Shown piece after piece: positions 8,233 to 15,078 of a stretch of 53,873 nucleotides of DNA (position 1 is the first letter of the stretch; each line of letters starts with the position of its first letter). A model generated the notes under the pieces. That model saw nothing but the letters and a program-made list of their open reading frames with translations, was not told the origin of the DNA and made no database searches. Source of the stretch: a virus. The translations under genes were made by a program, and so were the position numbers. The stretch is from the IMG/VR virus record IMGVR_UViG_3300017971_000342, positions 1-53,873 of that record; one strand, written 5' to 3'.

Positions 8233-8754
8233 TCAGTCGTCACCGAGGACGATGTAGGCCAGGTTGATCTCACCATTGACGGTCAGATCCACAGACTGGT
8301 CGTCCGTAATGTCGGCCGCGTCGATGAGCACGTTGATGTTGACCTCGAGCGAACCGTCGGTATTGTCCAGAACGGCCGACGTGGCATTGGCCGCGCGGGT
8401 GCGAACACCGATCTCCGCCGTGGCAGCCGCGAGAGCCGTCGAGGGGAGAATGTTGACATCGGTGCCGTCCAGCGTGACGTCCGCCGTGGGCGTGGTACCA
8501 ACCGAGAAGTCACCTTCCCAGTCAGCGGTCAGATTCGCGTCGGAGCCGGAACCGTCGAACTTGAGATAGCCGGTGGCGCCCAGGAAGAGGATGTTCCCCT
8601 CGGGGACGTCGCCAGCTACGACCGTGCCGAAACCGACGGCAGCGCCGGTCGCACTCACGGTGACGGTGAGGTCTTCGACCTTGATGACCTGACGGGTGAC
8701 ATTCTGCTTCACGAGCGTGCCGCCACGCGTCAGAGATCTGATGAGACCCTTCAT
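8233..8754 (-). CDS. Putative head decoration/structural protein
   Basis: 173 residues, start at 8754 behind GGAGGAAATT. It immediately follows the major capsid gene. Sequence is almost entirely beta-strand: VEDLTVTVSATGAAVGFGTVV, GNILFLGATGYLKFDGSGSD, an ADVTLDGTDVNIL strand, and a C-terminal strand pair SLEVNINVLIDAADI and SVDLTVNGEINLAYIVLGDD. Capsid cement proteins often sit here and are small and beta-rich. I infer a decoration or accessory capsid role. No catalytic motif is present. Confidence 0.6.
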   Translation of the reverse strand: MKGLIRSLTRGGTLVKQNVTRQVIKVEDLTVTVSATGAAVGFGTVVAGDVPEGNILFLGATGYLKFDGSGSDANLTADWEGDFSVGTTPTADVTLDGTDVNILPSTALAAATAEIGVRTRAANATSAVLDNTDGSLEVNINVLIDAADITDDQSVDLTVNGEINLAYIVLGDD

Positions 8755-8775
8755 AATTTCCTCCAGTAGAGATAA

Positions 8776-8802
8776 GGGAGGGCCCTGTTAAGGAGCCCTC
8801 CC
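8776..8802 (-). terminator. Hairpin downstream of the major capsid gene (terminator/attenuator)
   Basis: On the minus strand GGGAGGGC and GCCCTCCC form an 8-bp GC stem around an 11-base loop, followed by TTATCTCT. The T-run is weak. A partial terminator here would keep capsid mRNA above the level of the genes downstream. Confidence 0.55.
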
Positions 8803-8834
8803 GGTTGTGCCTGCAAGAGGGTCAGGCCTTAGAA

Positions 8835-9914
8835 TCAGGCCTCACGCGTGCGGAGCAGAGCGAACTTGATCTGCTTCCGCTCGGGATAGCGCCGCGACCA
8901 GTTGGCCGCAGTGGCCAGGTTCGTGTTGCTCGGCCCACCATCCGGGATGCTGCCCTGGATGTAGGCGTGGCCGGTCGGATGGATGCAGTAGACCCGACGC
9001 GTGGTCAGGATTTCCTGCCCACCACCGTTGCCGGCGAGAGCCTGGCGATGAACCTCGGTCGGGACGTCGTCCGCAGCCTCACCCATCTGTGCCGCGTTGG
9101 CACCGAAGAGCCAGCTGTCGTAGACGCTGCCGGTCCGGGGCATGCCGTCATCGACGATGACCTCGCGACCCAGGAAGGTCGGGATCATGATCTCACCCCG
9201 AGCGTCCGGGATGAAGTCGATGAGGTTGTTCTTCTGCATCCGAGCGTAGACCACCGAGTGAACCATGATCGCGGTCAGCTGCTCCATGCTGTCGCCCATC
9301 GTGACAGCCGCGTCAACGAAGGCCTCGGCGGAGAAGTTGGTCACGCCATCCACGAACGAAGCGCCCGAGATGTCGTTGACCAGGTCATTCTGCGTGTGGG
9401 TGTCGCTGCCGCCAGGGGCGAGCAGGTTGTCGGCGATGACGCCGTTCCACACATTGATGAAGATCCGCTGGAGACGCCGGACCCAGTAGTAGGCAACGCG
9501 CGTGGCGATGGCCGCCATGGGATCGGCACCGGCGAGCTCACGGGACAGGCCGGTCGTGCTCCAGGACTGGTTACGAACCAGACGGGCAGCGACCTCGCTT
9601 GCCGTGGTGATCTTCTGCGGGGTGGCATCGCCTCGGTTGGCATCCGTCGGCGTGCCACTCTCGAAGCTGGCAGCCTGGATGTCGGCGATGTCATCCGTGG
9701 ACACATTCTCGGCACCGGTGGAATCACTGGCGTCGAGATCGAGGAAGGACGGGACGTTGAAGGTCTTGCCACCGCCTGCGAGCAGACGATCGAGGAACGC
9801 GCTTCTGGCCAGAACACCGCTCTGGACCAGTCGTGCCTTCTCCTCGGTCAGCTGCTGGGCATACGGAGTAAAGACTTCCGGTACCACAACATCAGAGACT
9901 TGCACTGCGGCCAT
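8835..9914 (-). CDS. Major capsid protein (HK97 fold)
   Basis: 359 residues from ATG 9914, behind AAGGAG. A TTG six codons further upstream precedes this ribosome site and is rejected. N-terminus MAAVQVSDVVVPEVFTPYAQ, then a helical segment ending FLDRLLAGGGKTFNVPSFLD (N-arm/E-loop region). The mid part includes VAARLVRNQSWSTTGLSRELAGADP and RVAYYWVRRLQRIFINVWNG, the backbone helix of capsid proteins of the gp13-like/P22-like group. C-terminal half has IMVHSVVYARMQKNNLIDF, a lineage-typical P-domain helix and strand. It lies just downstream of the scaffold gene and has its own promoter at 10,019-10,047. Confidence 0.9.
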   Translation of the reverse strand: MAAVQVSDVVVPEVFTPYAQQLTEEKARLVQSGVLARSAFLDRLLAGGGKTFNVPSFLDLDASDSTGAENVSTDDIADIQAASFESGTPTDANRGDATPQKITTASEVAARLVRNQSWSTTGLSRELAGADPMAAIATRVAYYWVRRLQRIFINVWNGVIADNLLAPGGSDTHTQNDLVNDISGASFVDGVTNFSAEAFVDAAVTMGDSMEQLTAIMVHSVVYARMQKNNLIDFIPDARGEIMIPTFLGREVIVDDGMPRTGSVYDSWLFGANAAQMGEAADDVPTEVHRQALAGNGGGQEILTTRRVYCIHPTGHAYIQGSIPDGGPSNTNLATAANWSRRYPERKQIKFALLRTREA

Positions 9915-9986
9915 TTGTAGGCTCCTTGTCAAAAGTGATTGTCATTCATCTGCTCAACAGCTGAGCCCATGGCCAGCCTCGTCCAT

Positions 9987-10002
9987 CCCGGACCATGCCG
10001 GG
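9987..10002 (-). promoter_or_regulatory. Capsid leader hairpin with CAUGGU loop
   Basis: In the mRNA sense CCCGG-CAUGGU-CCGGG forms a 5-bp stem with a hexaloop. It lies in the 5' leader of the major capsid gene, about 75 bases upstream of the start codon. The same ten-base core (GGACCATGCC on the plus strand) recurs twice in the scaffold leader with different flanking stem bases. Confidence 0.55.
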
Positions 10003-10009
10003 AATTTGA

Positions 10010-10047
10010 CACTGAGCTATTATAGCCCAGTGCCATTGTCCCGGCAA
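10010..10047 (-). promoter_or_regulatory. Late promoter for the major capsid gene, with -10 palindrome
   Basis: -35 TTGCCG (10,042-10,047), 17-base spacer, -10 TATAAT (10,019-10,024). The -10 lies within an interrupted inverted repeat covering 10,010-10,032 (CACTG and GCTA on one side, TAGC and CAGTG on the other), a possible operator. It provides capsid transcription independent of the upstream terS promoter. Confidence 0.7.
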
Positions 10048-10053
10048 GAGGGT

Positions 10054-10887
10054 TTACTTCTTCGGGGCAGGTCGAGCACCACCGATGGTCGTACCAGCCA
10101 TCTTGGCCATCTGTTCAGCCTTGGCCACTCCGTGCTCCCTCACATACTTCCCCTGCTCCGTCAGGTTCCAATTGTCGCCACTCCACGGATTGCTGGCCAT
10201 TCCACCCAGGTTGCCGGAGCCCTTGCTCCCGCCACCCTGGTTCATGGGCCACCAATGCGGACGCTTCGGTTGCATCTCCTGAAGCCAGACGTCAGGCGCC
10301 AGGCCAGGAGTGATACCGAAGGGATTTTCCTTGGTCAGGACGGTGCCGTCTTCAGCGACTTCGAAGACCGCACGAGCCAAGAGCTCGACATCGCCCATCG
10401 CCGTGTCCAGCACCTTGGCAGCGCCGGAGGTACACGCCGAACGAACGGCGTCGGTGATGGTCCGCTGGGTCTTCTCCAGAACCATGGCGTTGTAGCTCTC
10501 CTCGATCTCCCCGAGACGTTTCTTCAGGGCAGCCGCCTCCCGTTCCACGGGAGCCATACGCGAGCGAATGCGTGCCTCGGTCAGCTCTTCAAGGCGAGAG
10601 TCCATCTCTTCCTTGTTGCCCTTCGCCGCGATCTCGAGCTCGGTGAAGCGATCCAGCTTACCACGGACATCCTCCAGGTCCAAGCCATCCCAGGCATGGA
10701 GTTTGCCCTTGGTTTCCTTGTGCTCGTCCCGCTCTTTCTGAAGCGAGGAGCTCAGCCGGTCGATGTCAGCCTGCGTCTTGATACCTGCTACACCGGTGAG
10801 ATGGAAGACGCCTTCTCGCTCGGTATAGAGTTCACGGTAGGCTTCGGGGATTTCGTCGAGGGTTTTGTGCGTGACGTTGAGTTCCAT
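10054..10887 (-). CDS. Capsid scaffold protein
   Basis: 277 residues, start 10,887 behind GAAGGAGGTATC. It directly precedes the major capsid gene. The first 40 residues (LDEIPEAYRELYTEREGVFHLTGVAG) are a typical opening of phage scaffold proteins. Residues about 40-135 form long charged coiled coils, and the C-terminal part is helical followed by a Gly/Pro/basic tail (GGARPAPKK). Scaffolds guide capsid assembly and then leave or are cleaved. No protease gene is adjacent, so exit without a dedicated protease, or a protease elsewhere, are both possible. Confidence 0.82.
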   Translation of the reverse strand: MELNVTHKTLDEIPEAYRELYTEREGVFHLTGVAGIKTQADIDRLSSSLQKERDEHKETKGKLHAWDGLDLEDVRGKLDRFTELEIAAKGNKEEMDSRLEELTEARIRSRMAPVEREAAALKKRLGEIEESYNAMVLEKTQRTITDAVRSACTSGAAKVLDTAMGDVELLARAVFEVAEDGTVLTKENPFGITPGLAPDVWLQEMQPKRPHWWPMNQGGGSKGSGNLGGMASNPWSGDNWNLTEQGKYVREHGVAKAEQMAKMAGTTIGGARPAPKK

Positions 10888-10898
10888 GATACCTCCTT

Positions 10899-10968
10899 CT
10901 CTAGGACCATGCCCAGAGGTTGCGACCGCTCATGCGGCCTAGATCATCGGACGGGACCATGCCCCGTC
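10899..10968 (-). promoter_or_regulatory. Scaffold leader: two hairpins with the same CAUGGU loop
   Basis: 10,950-10,968 folds as GACGGG with CCCGUC and 10,899-10,918 as CUCU/GG with CC/AGAG, both presenting GG-CAUGGU-CC at the tip in the mRNA sense. A third small hairpin, CCGC-AUGA-GCGG, lies at 10,926-10,937 between them. The proximal hairpin ends about 10 bases before the start codon and encloses part of the region before the ribosome site, so it could affect translation. Confidence 0.55.
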
Positions 10969-10977
10969 ATCTGAAAA

Positions 10978-11006
10978 ATTATAGCCAGCGATTTTGGATC
11001 TGGCAA
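10978..11006 (-). promoter_or_regulatory. Late promoter for scaffold and downstream genes
   Basis: -35 TTGCCA (11,001-11,006), 17-base spacer, -10 TATAAT (10,978-10,983), transcribing leftward into the scaffold leader. It shares 15 bases (10,992-11,006) with the divergent plus-strand promoter. Confidence 0.72.
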
Positions 11007-11041
11007 ATGTAGTTTATGCTTTACGTAGAGCAATGGTGCTC
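10992..11041 (+). promoter_or_regulatory. Early-type promoter and 5' hairpin of the plus-strand cassette
   Basis: -35 TTTTGG (10,992-10,997), 17-base spacer, -10 TATGCT (11,015-11,020). A hairpin GAGCA-AUGG-UGCUC (11,028-11,041) follows directly, close to the expected start of transcription. It closely matches the early-region promoters on the other strand, e.g. at 51,320 and 53,236. Confidence 0.72.
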
Positions 11042-11056
11042 AATGGAGATGTGGTC

Positions 11057-11212
11057 ATGGCTGAATACGTGAAACCAACTGAGGCTGAGATGCGAGAGTT
11101 TGATCGTAAGACTTGTCGTGACTGTGGCCACTGGTTGAAGGCTGCTGACCGTAGATATGGCCAGTGCCTCGATTGCGGCCGGACCCTGGATGCTGACCAA
11201 CTCAAGCGCTAA
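11057..11212 (+). CDS. Zinc-ribbon microprotein (plus-strand cassette, first gene)
   Basis: 51 residues from ATG 11,057, with GGAG eight bases upstream. A TTG at 10,994 lies within the promoter and cannot be the start. The product has two CxxC pairs (CRDCGHW, CLDCGR) spaced as in a zinc ribbon, with an acidic N-terminus and basic linker. It heads a five-gene operon that runs against the surrounding late genes. Probably a small early regulator or host-takeover factor, by analogy with other phage zinc ribbons; function unknown. Confidence 0.7.
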   Translation: MAEYVKPTEAEMREFDRKTCRDCGHWLKAADRRYGQCLDCGRTLDADQLKR

Positions 11213-11221
11213 GGAGCTATC

Positions 11222-11557
11222 ATGCAGACCGCACGCTATTTCATTCCGACACGAGATGATGTTCAGTCCTTGAAGGTTGGCGACCTGGCCTTGAGCGTAT
11301 TCGGTTGGGCCACTGTGGTTGAGATCTTTGGCGAAGGCGACGACATCAACGGGAAAGCCTACAAGTGCTTCTACGTCGAGACGAGCAAGGGCCTTCGCGT
11401 TTCAAGCAGCTACAAGGAGGACCAGCTGTGCCGTACGATGGACGTGACCCGGATGCATACCTCCTACGACTGTGACCGGATCGAGCGAGACATGCTGGAG
11501 AAGGACACCCGAACGGTCGTTGGCGTGTATGTGGTTGATGAAATCCAGTTCAGCTAG
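11222..11557 (+). CDS. Hypothetical cassette protein, SH3/KOW-like N-terminal half
   Basis: 111 residues; start 11,222 follows AAGGAGCTATC after the first cassette gene (9-base gap). The segment LKVGDLALSVFGWATVVEIFGEG is the strand-turn pattern of a small beta barrel, followed by CFYVETSKGLRVSSSYKEDQL and a charged helix around RIERDMLEKDTRTVVG. The same 'VGDL..' barrel opening is seen in the last gene of this cassette. No enzyme motif. Function unknown. Confidence 0.62.
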   Translation: MQTARYFIPTRDDVQSLKVGDLALSVFGWATVVEIFGEGDDINGKAYKCFYVETSKGLRVSSSYKEDQLCRTMDVTRMHTSYDCDRIERDMLEKDTRTVVGVYVVDEIQFS

Positions 11558-11568
11558 GAGGGGAAGCC

Positions 11569-11751
11569 ATGCGGTTCCTAGTATTCACATCCGACGGCAA
11601 GACACATATCGTGGACGCCCACGCGTCCGATGTAGCGAAGCACGGTGCTCGGCTGGCCATTTGGTGGCGGATGCCGGGATACGGTTGCACTTATGGCCGG
11701 TGGGACCTGGTAGAGTGGTTCCGGTGGCCGCATGGGGAGAAGAGTGTATGA
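11569..11751 (+). CDS. Hypothetical small Trp/aromatic-rich protein
   Basis: 60 residues, start 11,569 behind GGAGGGGAAGCC. N-terminal MRFLVFTSDGKTHIVDAH looks like a beta hairpin. The C-terminal half is rich in Trp, Tyr and Gly (IWWRMPGYGCTYGRWDLVEW). Its last codons overlap the next gene (ATGA), so translation is coupled. Not recognised. Confidence 0.6.
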   Translation: MRFLVFTSDGKTHIVDAHASDVAKHGARLAIWWRMPGYGCTYGRWDLVEWFRWPHGEKSV

Positions 11752-11933
11752 AGACATTCACGTTTCAGGTGACCCATCCCTTTGGGATCGGTAGGCACCA
11801 GAAGATCATGACGCATGACGTCAAGATCGAAGCTCGTACCTGTGCCAGCGCTTGGAAGAAGCTGGCGAAGTCTGGTTGGATGGACCACAACTACGTCACG
11901 AACGTCAAATTGCTTAAGGAGCGAAACGGATGA
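11748..11933 (+). CDS. Hypothetical small basic protein
   Basis: 61 residues, start ATG 11,748 overlapping the previous stop (ATGA). An earlier in-frame start would run antisense-like through two genes and is rejected. The protein is basic (MKTFTFQVTHPFGIGRHQK, ASAWKKLAKSGWMDHNY), with a helix that could bind nucleic acid. Not recognised. Confidence 0.6.
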   Translation: MKTFTFQVTHPFGIGRHQKIMTHDVKIEARTCASAWKKLAKSGWMDHNYVTNVKLLKERNG

Positions 11934-12190
11934 AGACTATGACCGACACAAACGGACAGCAGTGGAACGTTGGTGACCTCGTTCTTCGAGGAAGCAAGGA
12001 GCAGGGGATCGTCAAGACTATCGTGAGTCAGCGGATCGTGACGGTGCAGTTCCCTGCGAAGCATGTCTGCTGCTTCGTCAACGACCTGGTTAATCTCAGT
12101 AAGCCGAGGGATCCAGACCAGCAGCCCGAAACGCAGCAGCCTCACGTTGTGCGAGTTGGGCCAATGTCAATTCGTCTCCCGCGCGGTTGA
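11930..12190 (+). CDS. Hypothetical KOW/SH3-like protein, convergent overlap with head gene
   Basis: 86 residues, start overlapping the previous stop (ATGA at 11,930-11,933). QWNVGDLVLRGSKEQGIVKTI and RIVTVQFPAKHVCCFVNDLV form a small beta-barrel pattern like KOW domains. The last 31 codons overlap the 3' end of the minus-strand head protein gene (12,096-12,190), so the two genes converge and share 95 bp. The Pro/Gln-rich C-terminus may simply be read-through of the shared part. Function unknown. Confidence 0.55.
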   Translation: MKTMTDTNGQQWNVGDLVLRGSKEQGIVKTIVSQRIVTVQFPAKHVCCFVNDLVNLSKPRDPDQQPETQQPHVVRVGPMSIRLPRG

Positions 12191-13322
12191 CGAATCGACT
12201 CAGGGGCAGCTCACCACGGCGGAAGAGCCTCGCTCGTGTTGCACCAAGGACGTCGTTCTGGAACTCGACCGATTGCCGGCGGAGCCAGTCGCTGTAGGTG
12301 ACCTTCGCTGGCAATCGTCCGGTCACTTCCCTCAGGCGACGAGCCCGATACGCACCATACTTGGTCTTGGTGCCGTAGGGCAGATCGCGGTATCGTGAGA
12401 CACGGCGGAGGCCTTCTTGGTCGGTGTACTCTCTGAGCATCTGCCGTTCGGTGATTGGCCTTGCCGGCCTCATACCGATGGACTCTTCAGAGATGGAGGC
12501 TACACGGAGCGATCGACACTGGAAGTGGAGAGGAGGCATAGGCCCCTCAGTGATGGGGAATTTCTCCCCGTCTAGGGAACGACAGATGGCGGTTGTTCTG
12601 CCATCGAGCGTCGCCACAAAGATCTCTTTGTCGAAGATGTCCGAGTTGGCCTCGAAGAAGGATGAACGCGCCGCTGTAGAGTAGTGGACGACCGCTGTTC
12701 TGGTGACTGCTTGGACGTGCCTACGCGTCGCCTGGACGACACCGTCCCGACCACCCATAGCACCGGTCCCGATAACTCGTCTGGCGATTGCAGCGGACGA
12801 CTCGCCCTGCACAACACCGATCTTGATGGCGTCTTCTATCCGCTGTAGATCGGATCGGCGGATTGACCTGGCCCAGGAGGAGAGGATCCGGCCTTCGAAG
12901 GGAAGATCCCGTACCAAGGCCATGAGGGTTGCCTTGGATGGAAGGTTCGCAGCAAACTGCACCGGAACCACTGCCTCCAGGGTTGTCCCTAGGAACGAAG
13001 CCTCTTTGCCGATGAACTCCCTCATGGCAGCGTAAAGCTCCGCGTCGGCCTTATCCCAAGCGCCGTTACGTAGGGACCGGATACTTTGTACGAGCTCCTC
13101 CGCTCTCCGCAGCCGCCTGGGCGACAGGGCCTTGTCACCAGCGAGCCTTGACCTGATCATGCCCTCTATGTCCTTCTCGGTTTTGTTCAGCAACTCAATG
13201 ATGTCGTTGCGAACCGAGCCAGCATATCGCATGACGTAGATCTGGTGCCGTACCAGAGCGTCAAACCAGAGCAGGTTTGCCGTCTGTTCAGCGTTCGGAA
13301 AATGGAGGTTCGGATCGATCAT
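12096..13322 (-). CDS. Minor head protein, SPP1 gp7 / Mu gpF family
   Basis: 408 residues, start 13,322 overlapping the upstream stop (ATGA). The middle contains the family signature: TRTAVVHYSTAARSSFFEAN, FVATLDGRTTAICRSLDGEKFP, and PPLHFQCRSLRVASI, with the paired Cys/His positions of the gp7/gpF module. The C-terminal part (YSDWLRRQSVEFQNDVLG, GELPLSRFVNRAGDELTLAQL) is the usual tail of this family. These proteins are present in a few copies inside or at the portal vertex and take part in head assembly or DNA ejection. Usually they follow the portal gene; here six small genes intervene. Confidence 0.9.
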   Translation of the reverse strand: MIDPNLHFPNAEQTANLLWFDALVRHQIYVMRYAGSVRNDIIELLNKTEKDIEGMIRSRLAGDKALSPRRLRRAEELVQSIRSLRNGAWDKADAELYAAMREFIGKEASFLGTTLEAVVPVQFAANLPSKATLMALVRDLPFEGRILSSWARSIRRSDLQRIEDAIKIGVVQGESSAAIARRVIGTGAMGGRDGVVQATRRHVQAVTRTAVVHYSTAARSSFFEANSDIFDKEIFVATLDGRTTAICRSLDGEKFPITEGPMPPLHFQCRSLRVASISEESIGMRPARPITERQMLREYTDQEGLRRVSRYRDLPYGTKTKYGAYRARRLREVTGRLPAKVTYSDWLRRQSVEFQNDVLGATRARLFRRGELPLSRFVNRAGDELTLAQLAQREAAAFRAAGLDPSAY

Positions 13323-13933
13323 AGGAAGTGGATCGCTATCTTGGCCAGCACGTCGGTGCCGGCATCCTTAGATTCGAGGCAGTGGCCGATCTCCTTGAAG
13401 TGTTCGCTCGTGGTGACCTGGCCAAGGCCAGATGGCGGAGTCGTCACTTCAGCACGGCCATCGGTATCGGAAGACTTGACCCAGTAGCCACGAACCGCAG
13501 CATTGCCATCCTCCAGCAGGACCTCAGCGATACCGCTCATGACCACGAAGCACGGCTGACCGTCGGGCTGACCGTCCTCGTAGACAGCGCCTATGGTGTC
13601 AAACTCGACGGTCTGCAGCGAGAAGGCCAGATCTGTGGTCTCATCGGCATGGACCAGCGAGCCCTTTACGGAGGCAGCGCCGGTCTTGTTCGTCAGCTTG
13701 ACGGCGAAGCCACCCTCGGGAGTGATGAGGTAGTTCTTCCCATAGCCACCGGTCGGGAGGACAGGCCCTTTCGGTCCACGAGCAAAGTGCGTGAACTTCT
13801 TCGGTGCGTCCAGTCCCTGCTTAGCCTTGTCCTCTGCCAGCTTCGTGGCTATATGGAGAAGTAGCTGCTTCGTCGGACCGTCACCGATCTGCTTCAGCAG
13901 CTCACCCATTTCTCCTAGGTTGACGTCAGGCAT
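13319..13933 (-). CDS. Virion protein, putative capsid fibre/decoration family
   Basis: 204 residues, start 13,933 with GGAGTAAGT upstream. The N-terminus is helical (GELLKQIGDGPTKQLLLHIATKL). Then comes a beta-rich domain: GGYGKNYLITPEGGFAVKLTN, GSLVHADETTDLAFSL and SGIAEVLLEDGNAAVRGYWVK. It ends TSEHFKEIGHCLESKDAGTD and LAKIAIHFL. This arrangement is familiar from phage structural proteins that lie near portal and gp7-like genes and resemble DUF2190-type decoration domains. I infer a surface role on the head. Confidence 0.6.
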   Translation of the reverse strand: MPDVNLGEMGELLKQIGDGPTKQLLLHIATKLAEDKAKQGLDAPKKFTHFARGPKGPVLPTGGYGKNYLITPEGGFAVKLTNKTGAASVKGSLVHADETTDLAFSLQTVEFDTIGAVYEDGQPDGQPCFVVMSGIAEVLLEDGNAAVRGYWVKSSDTDGRAEVTTPPSGLGQVTTSEHFKEIGHCLESKDAGTDVLAKIAIHFL

Positions 13934-13935
13934 AC

Positions 13936-14133
13936 TTACTCCGGCTCAATGGGCCTGTAGATCTTCGTTGGTATTGTCGTCATTTTCGACTCGATGGCTG
14001 TCACGATCTGGCTGGCGGTGCGATCCGGCAGACTATGCTGAGCTCGCAGGATGTTGATCTCATCCATCACCACCAGGGCAACCGCCTCAATCAAGGCCGG
14101 ACCAAACTGCTCGTATAGTTCTTCACGTGCCAT
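13936..14133 (-). CDS. Small helical protein between head genes
   Basis: 65 residues from ATG 14,133, which has AGGAG seven bases upstream. A longer in-frame start at 14,163 lies inside the upstream gene and is rejected. All-helical: FGPALIEAVALVVMDEINILRAQH and TASQIVTAIESKMTTIPTKI. Not recognised; likely a small assembly or structural component. Confidence 0.6.
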   Translation of the reverse strand: MAREELYEQFGPALIEAVALVVMDEINILRAQHSLPDRTASQIVTAIESKMTTIPTKIYRPIEPE

Positions 14134-14141
14134 AGTAGCTC

Positions 14142-14582
14142 CTAGGAGGGATCTCGCCACCAACCCTGAATGACTAGGAAGAACGAGCTGAGCCCTGTCG
14201 CCGGCAACGTATACTCAATCACCTGGCTGCTGTCGCACTCAACATCAAACGTCCCCTCAACCTGGATGCTGGCTGCCTGAGTGACAATTCCGTAGTTGTC
14301 GTACCCATAGGTGATGCCGTTCAGACGAAGGCCCAGGAAACGACCGGCTGCTGTGCAGGCGAGACCGCGCTTGAACCGTACCATGACCGCGTCTGAATCT
14401 GTGACCTTACTGGCCAAGGAGAGATCGTGCCAGGCACCGTCCGCTGTTAGACCACTCGTCTGGCTCCAGTCGAACGCACTGGCTCGGGTTGGGCGTGGCA
14501 CCCATACCAGCCCCTGCTCTGCCGGCGTCAGGATCTCCGGCAGAGACTGCCTCAGTTTCCGTATTTCGTCAGAGTGCTTCAT
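14142..14582 (-). CDS. Hypothetical virion protein sharing an N-terminal helix with a neighbour
   Basis: 146 residues, start 14,582 behind AAAGGCCCGATC. The N-terminal helix KHSDEIRKLRQSLPEILTP resembles the N-terminus of the 15,079-15,381 product (KASQEIALLRTDLADLLDG). The remainder is a beta domain (HDLSLASKVTDSDAVMVRFKRG, GRFLGLRLNG, FDVECDSSQVIEYTLP, FFLVIQGWWRDPS) reminiscent of carbohydrate-binding or capsid-binding sandwich folds. Probably a structural protein anchored through the common helix. Confidence 0.58.
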   Translation of the reverse strand: MKHSDEIRKLRQSLPEILTPAEQGLVWVPRPTRASAFDWSQTSGLTADGAWHDLSLASKVTDSDAVMVRFKRGLACTAAGRFLGLRLNGITYGYDNYGIVTQAASIQVEGTFDVECDSSQVIEYTLPATGLSSFFLVIQGWWRDPS

Positions 14583-14622
14583 GATCGGGCCTTTCGAATA
14601 GGAGCGCCTGTTACACCCTATT

Positions 14623-15069
14623 CTACCCGATCATCGGCGGATTGGCCAGCCCATCCAACTTGACGTCCATAGAGGCGAGGGTCGCGATAATCCCCGTCAC
14701 ATCGACGGCGATAGCGTCAACCTTCCCGTCCGTCACGCCGAGGGCGGTATCCAACGCATCGACGCTGGCCTGGACCGCAGTGACCGCAGTCTGGACATCG
14801 CCCACCAGGTCGAAGATACCGTGCGAATCCCACTCCGGCTTGCCGAAGTGCTTTACGGCCTTGCCGCCCTGGTCATCCGAGATCTCGACATGCCAGCCAG
14901 CGTCGTCGGCATCGAAGGTCTTGTAGTATCGGCCGGTCGTGCCGATCGGTGTGGCAGCGCCGGACTGGACGGTGTCTAGGGTCTTGTCGGCCTTATACAC
15001 GTCCACCTGAACGGTCGCACCGGCAGCAGCGCCTGGTGCCTGGTAAATCACTTCAAATGTCTTTGCCAT
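14623..15069 (-). CDS. Virion protein with duplicated beta domain plus coiled coil
   Basis: 148 residues, start 15,069 behind GGAGGTAAGC. Residues 1-75 (VIYQAPGAAAGATVQVDVYKAD, IGTTGRYYKTFDADDAGWHV, DDQGGKAVKHFG) are clearly paralogous to the adjacent 15,079-15,381 product. Residues 85-140 are heptad-like (VGDVQTAVTAVQASVDALDTAL), a coiled coil that suggests a trimeric fibre stalk. Position just after the portal suggests a head or neck fibre. Confidence 0.62.
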   Translation of the reverse strand: MAKTFEVIYQAPGAAAGATVQVDVYKADKTLDTVQSGAATPIGTTGRYYKTFDADDAGWHVEISDDQGGKAVKHFGKPEWDSHGIFDLVGDVQTAVTAVQASVDALDTALGVTDGKVDAIAVDVTGIIATLASMDVKLDGLANPPMIG

Positions 15070-15078
15070 GCTTACCTC

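Noticed and set aside
7714-9920. Long plus-strand frames opposite the capsid and decoration genes
   Set aside because: GC-rich third codon positions of the minus-strand genes keep the complement open; no domain or start signal.
9915-9932. Upstream TTG start for the major capsid protein
   Set aside because: It precedes the AAGGAG ribosome site; ATG 9,914 has correct spacing.
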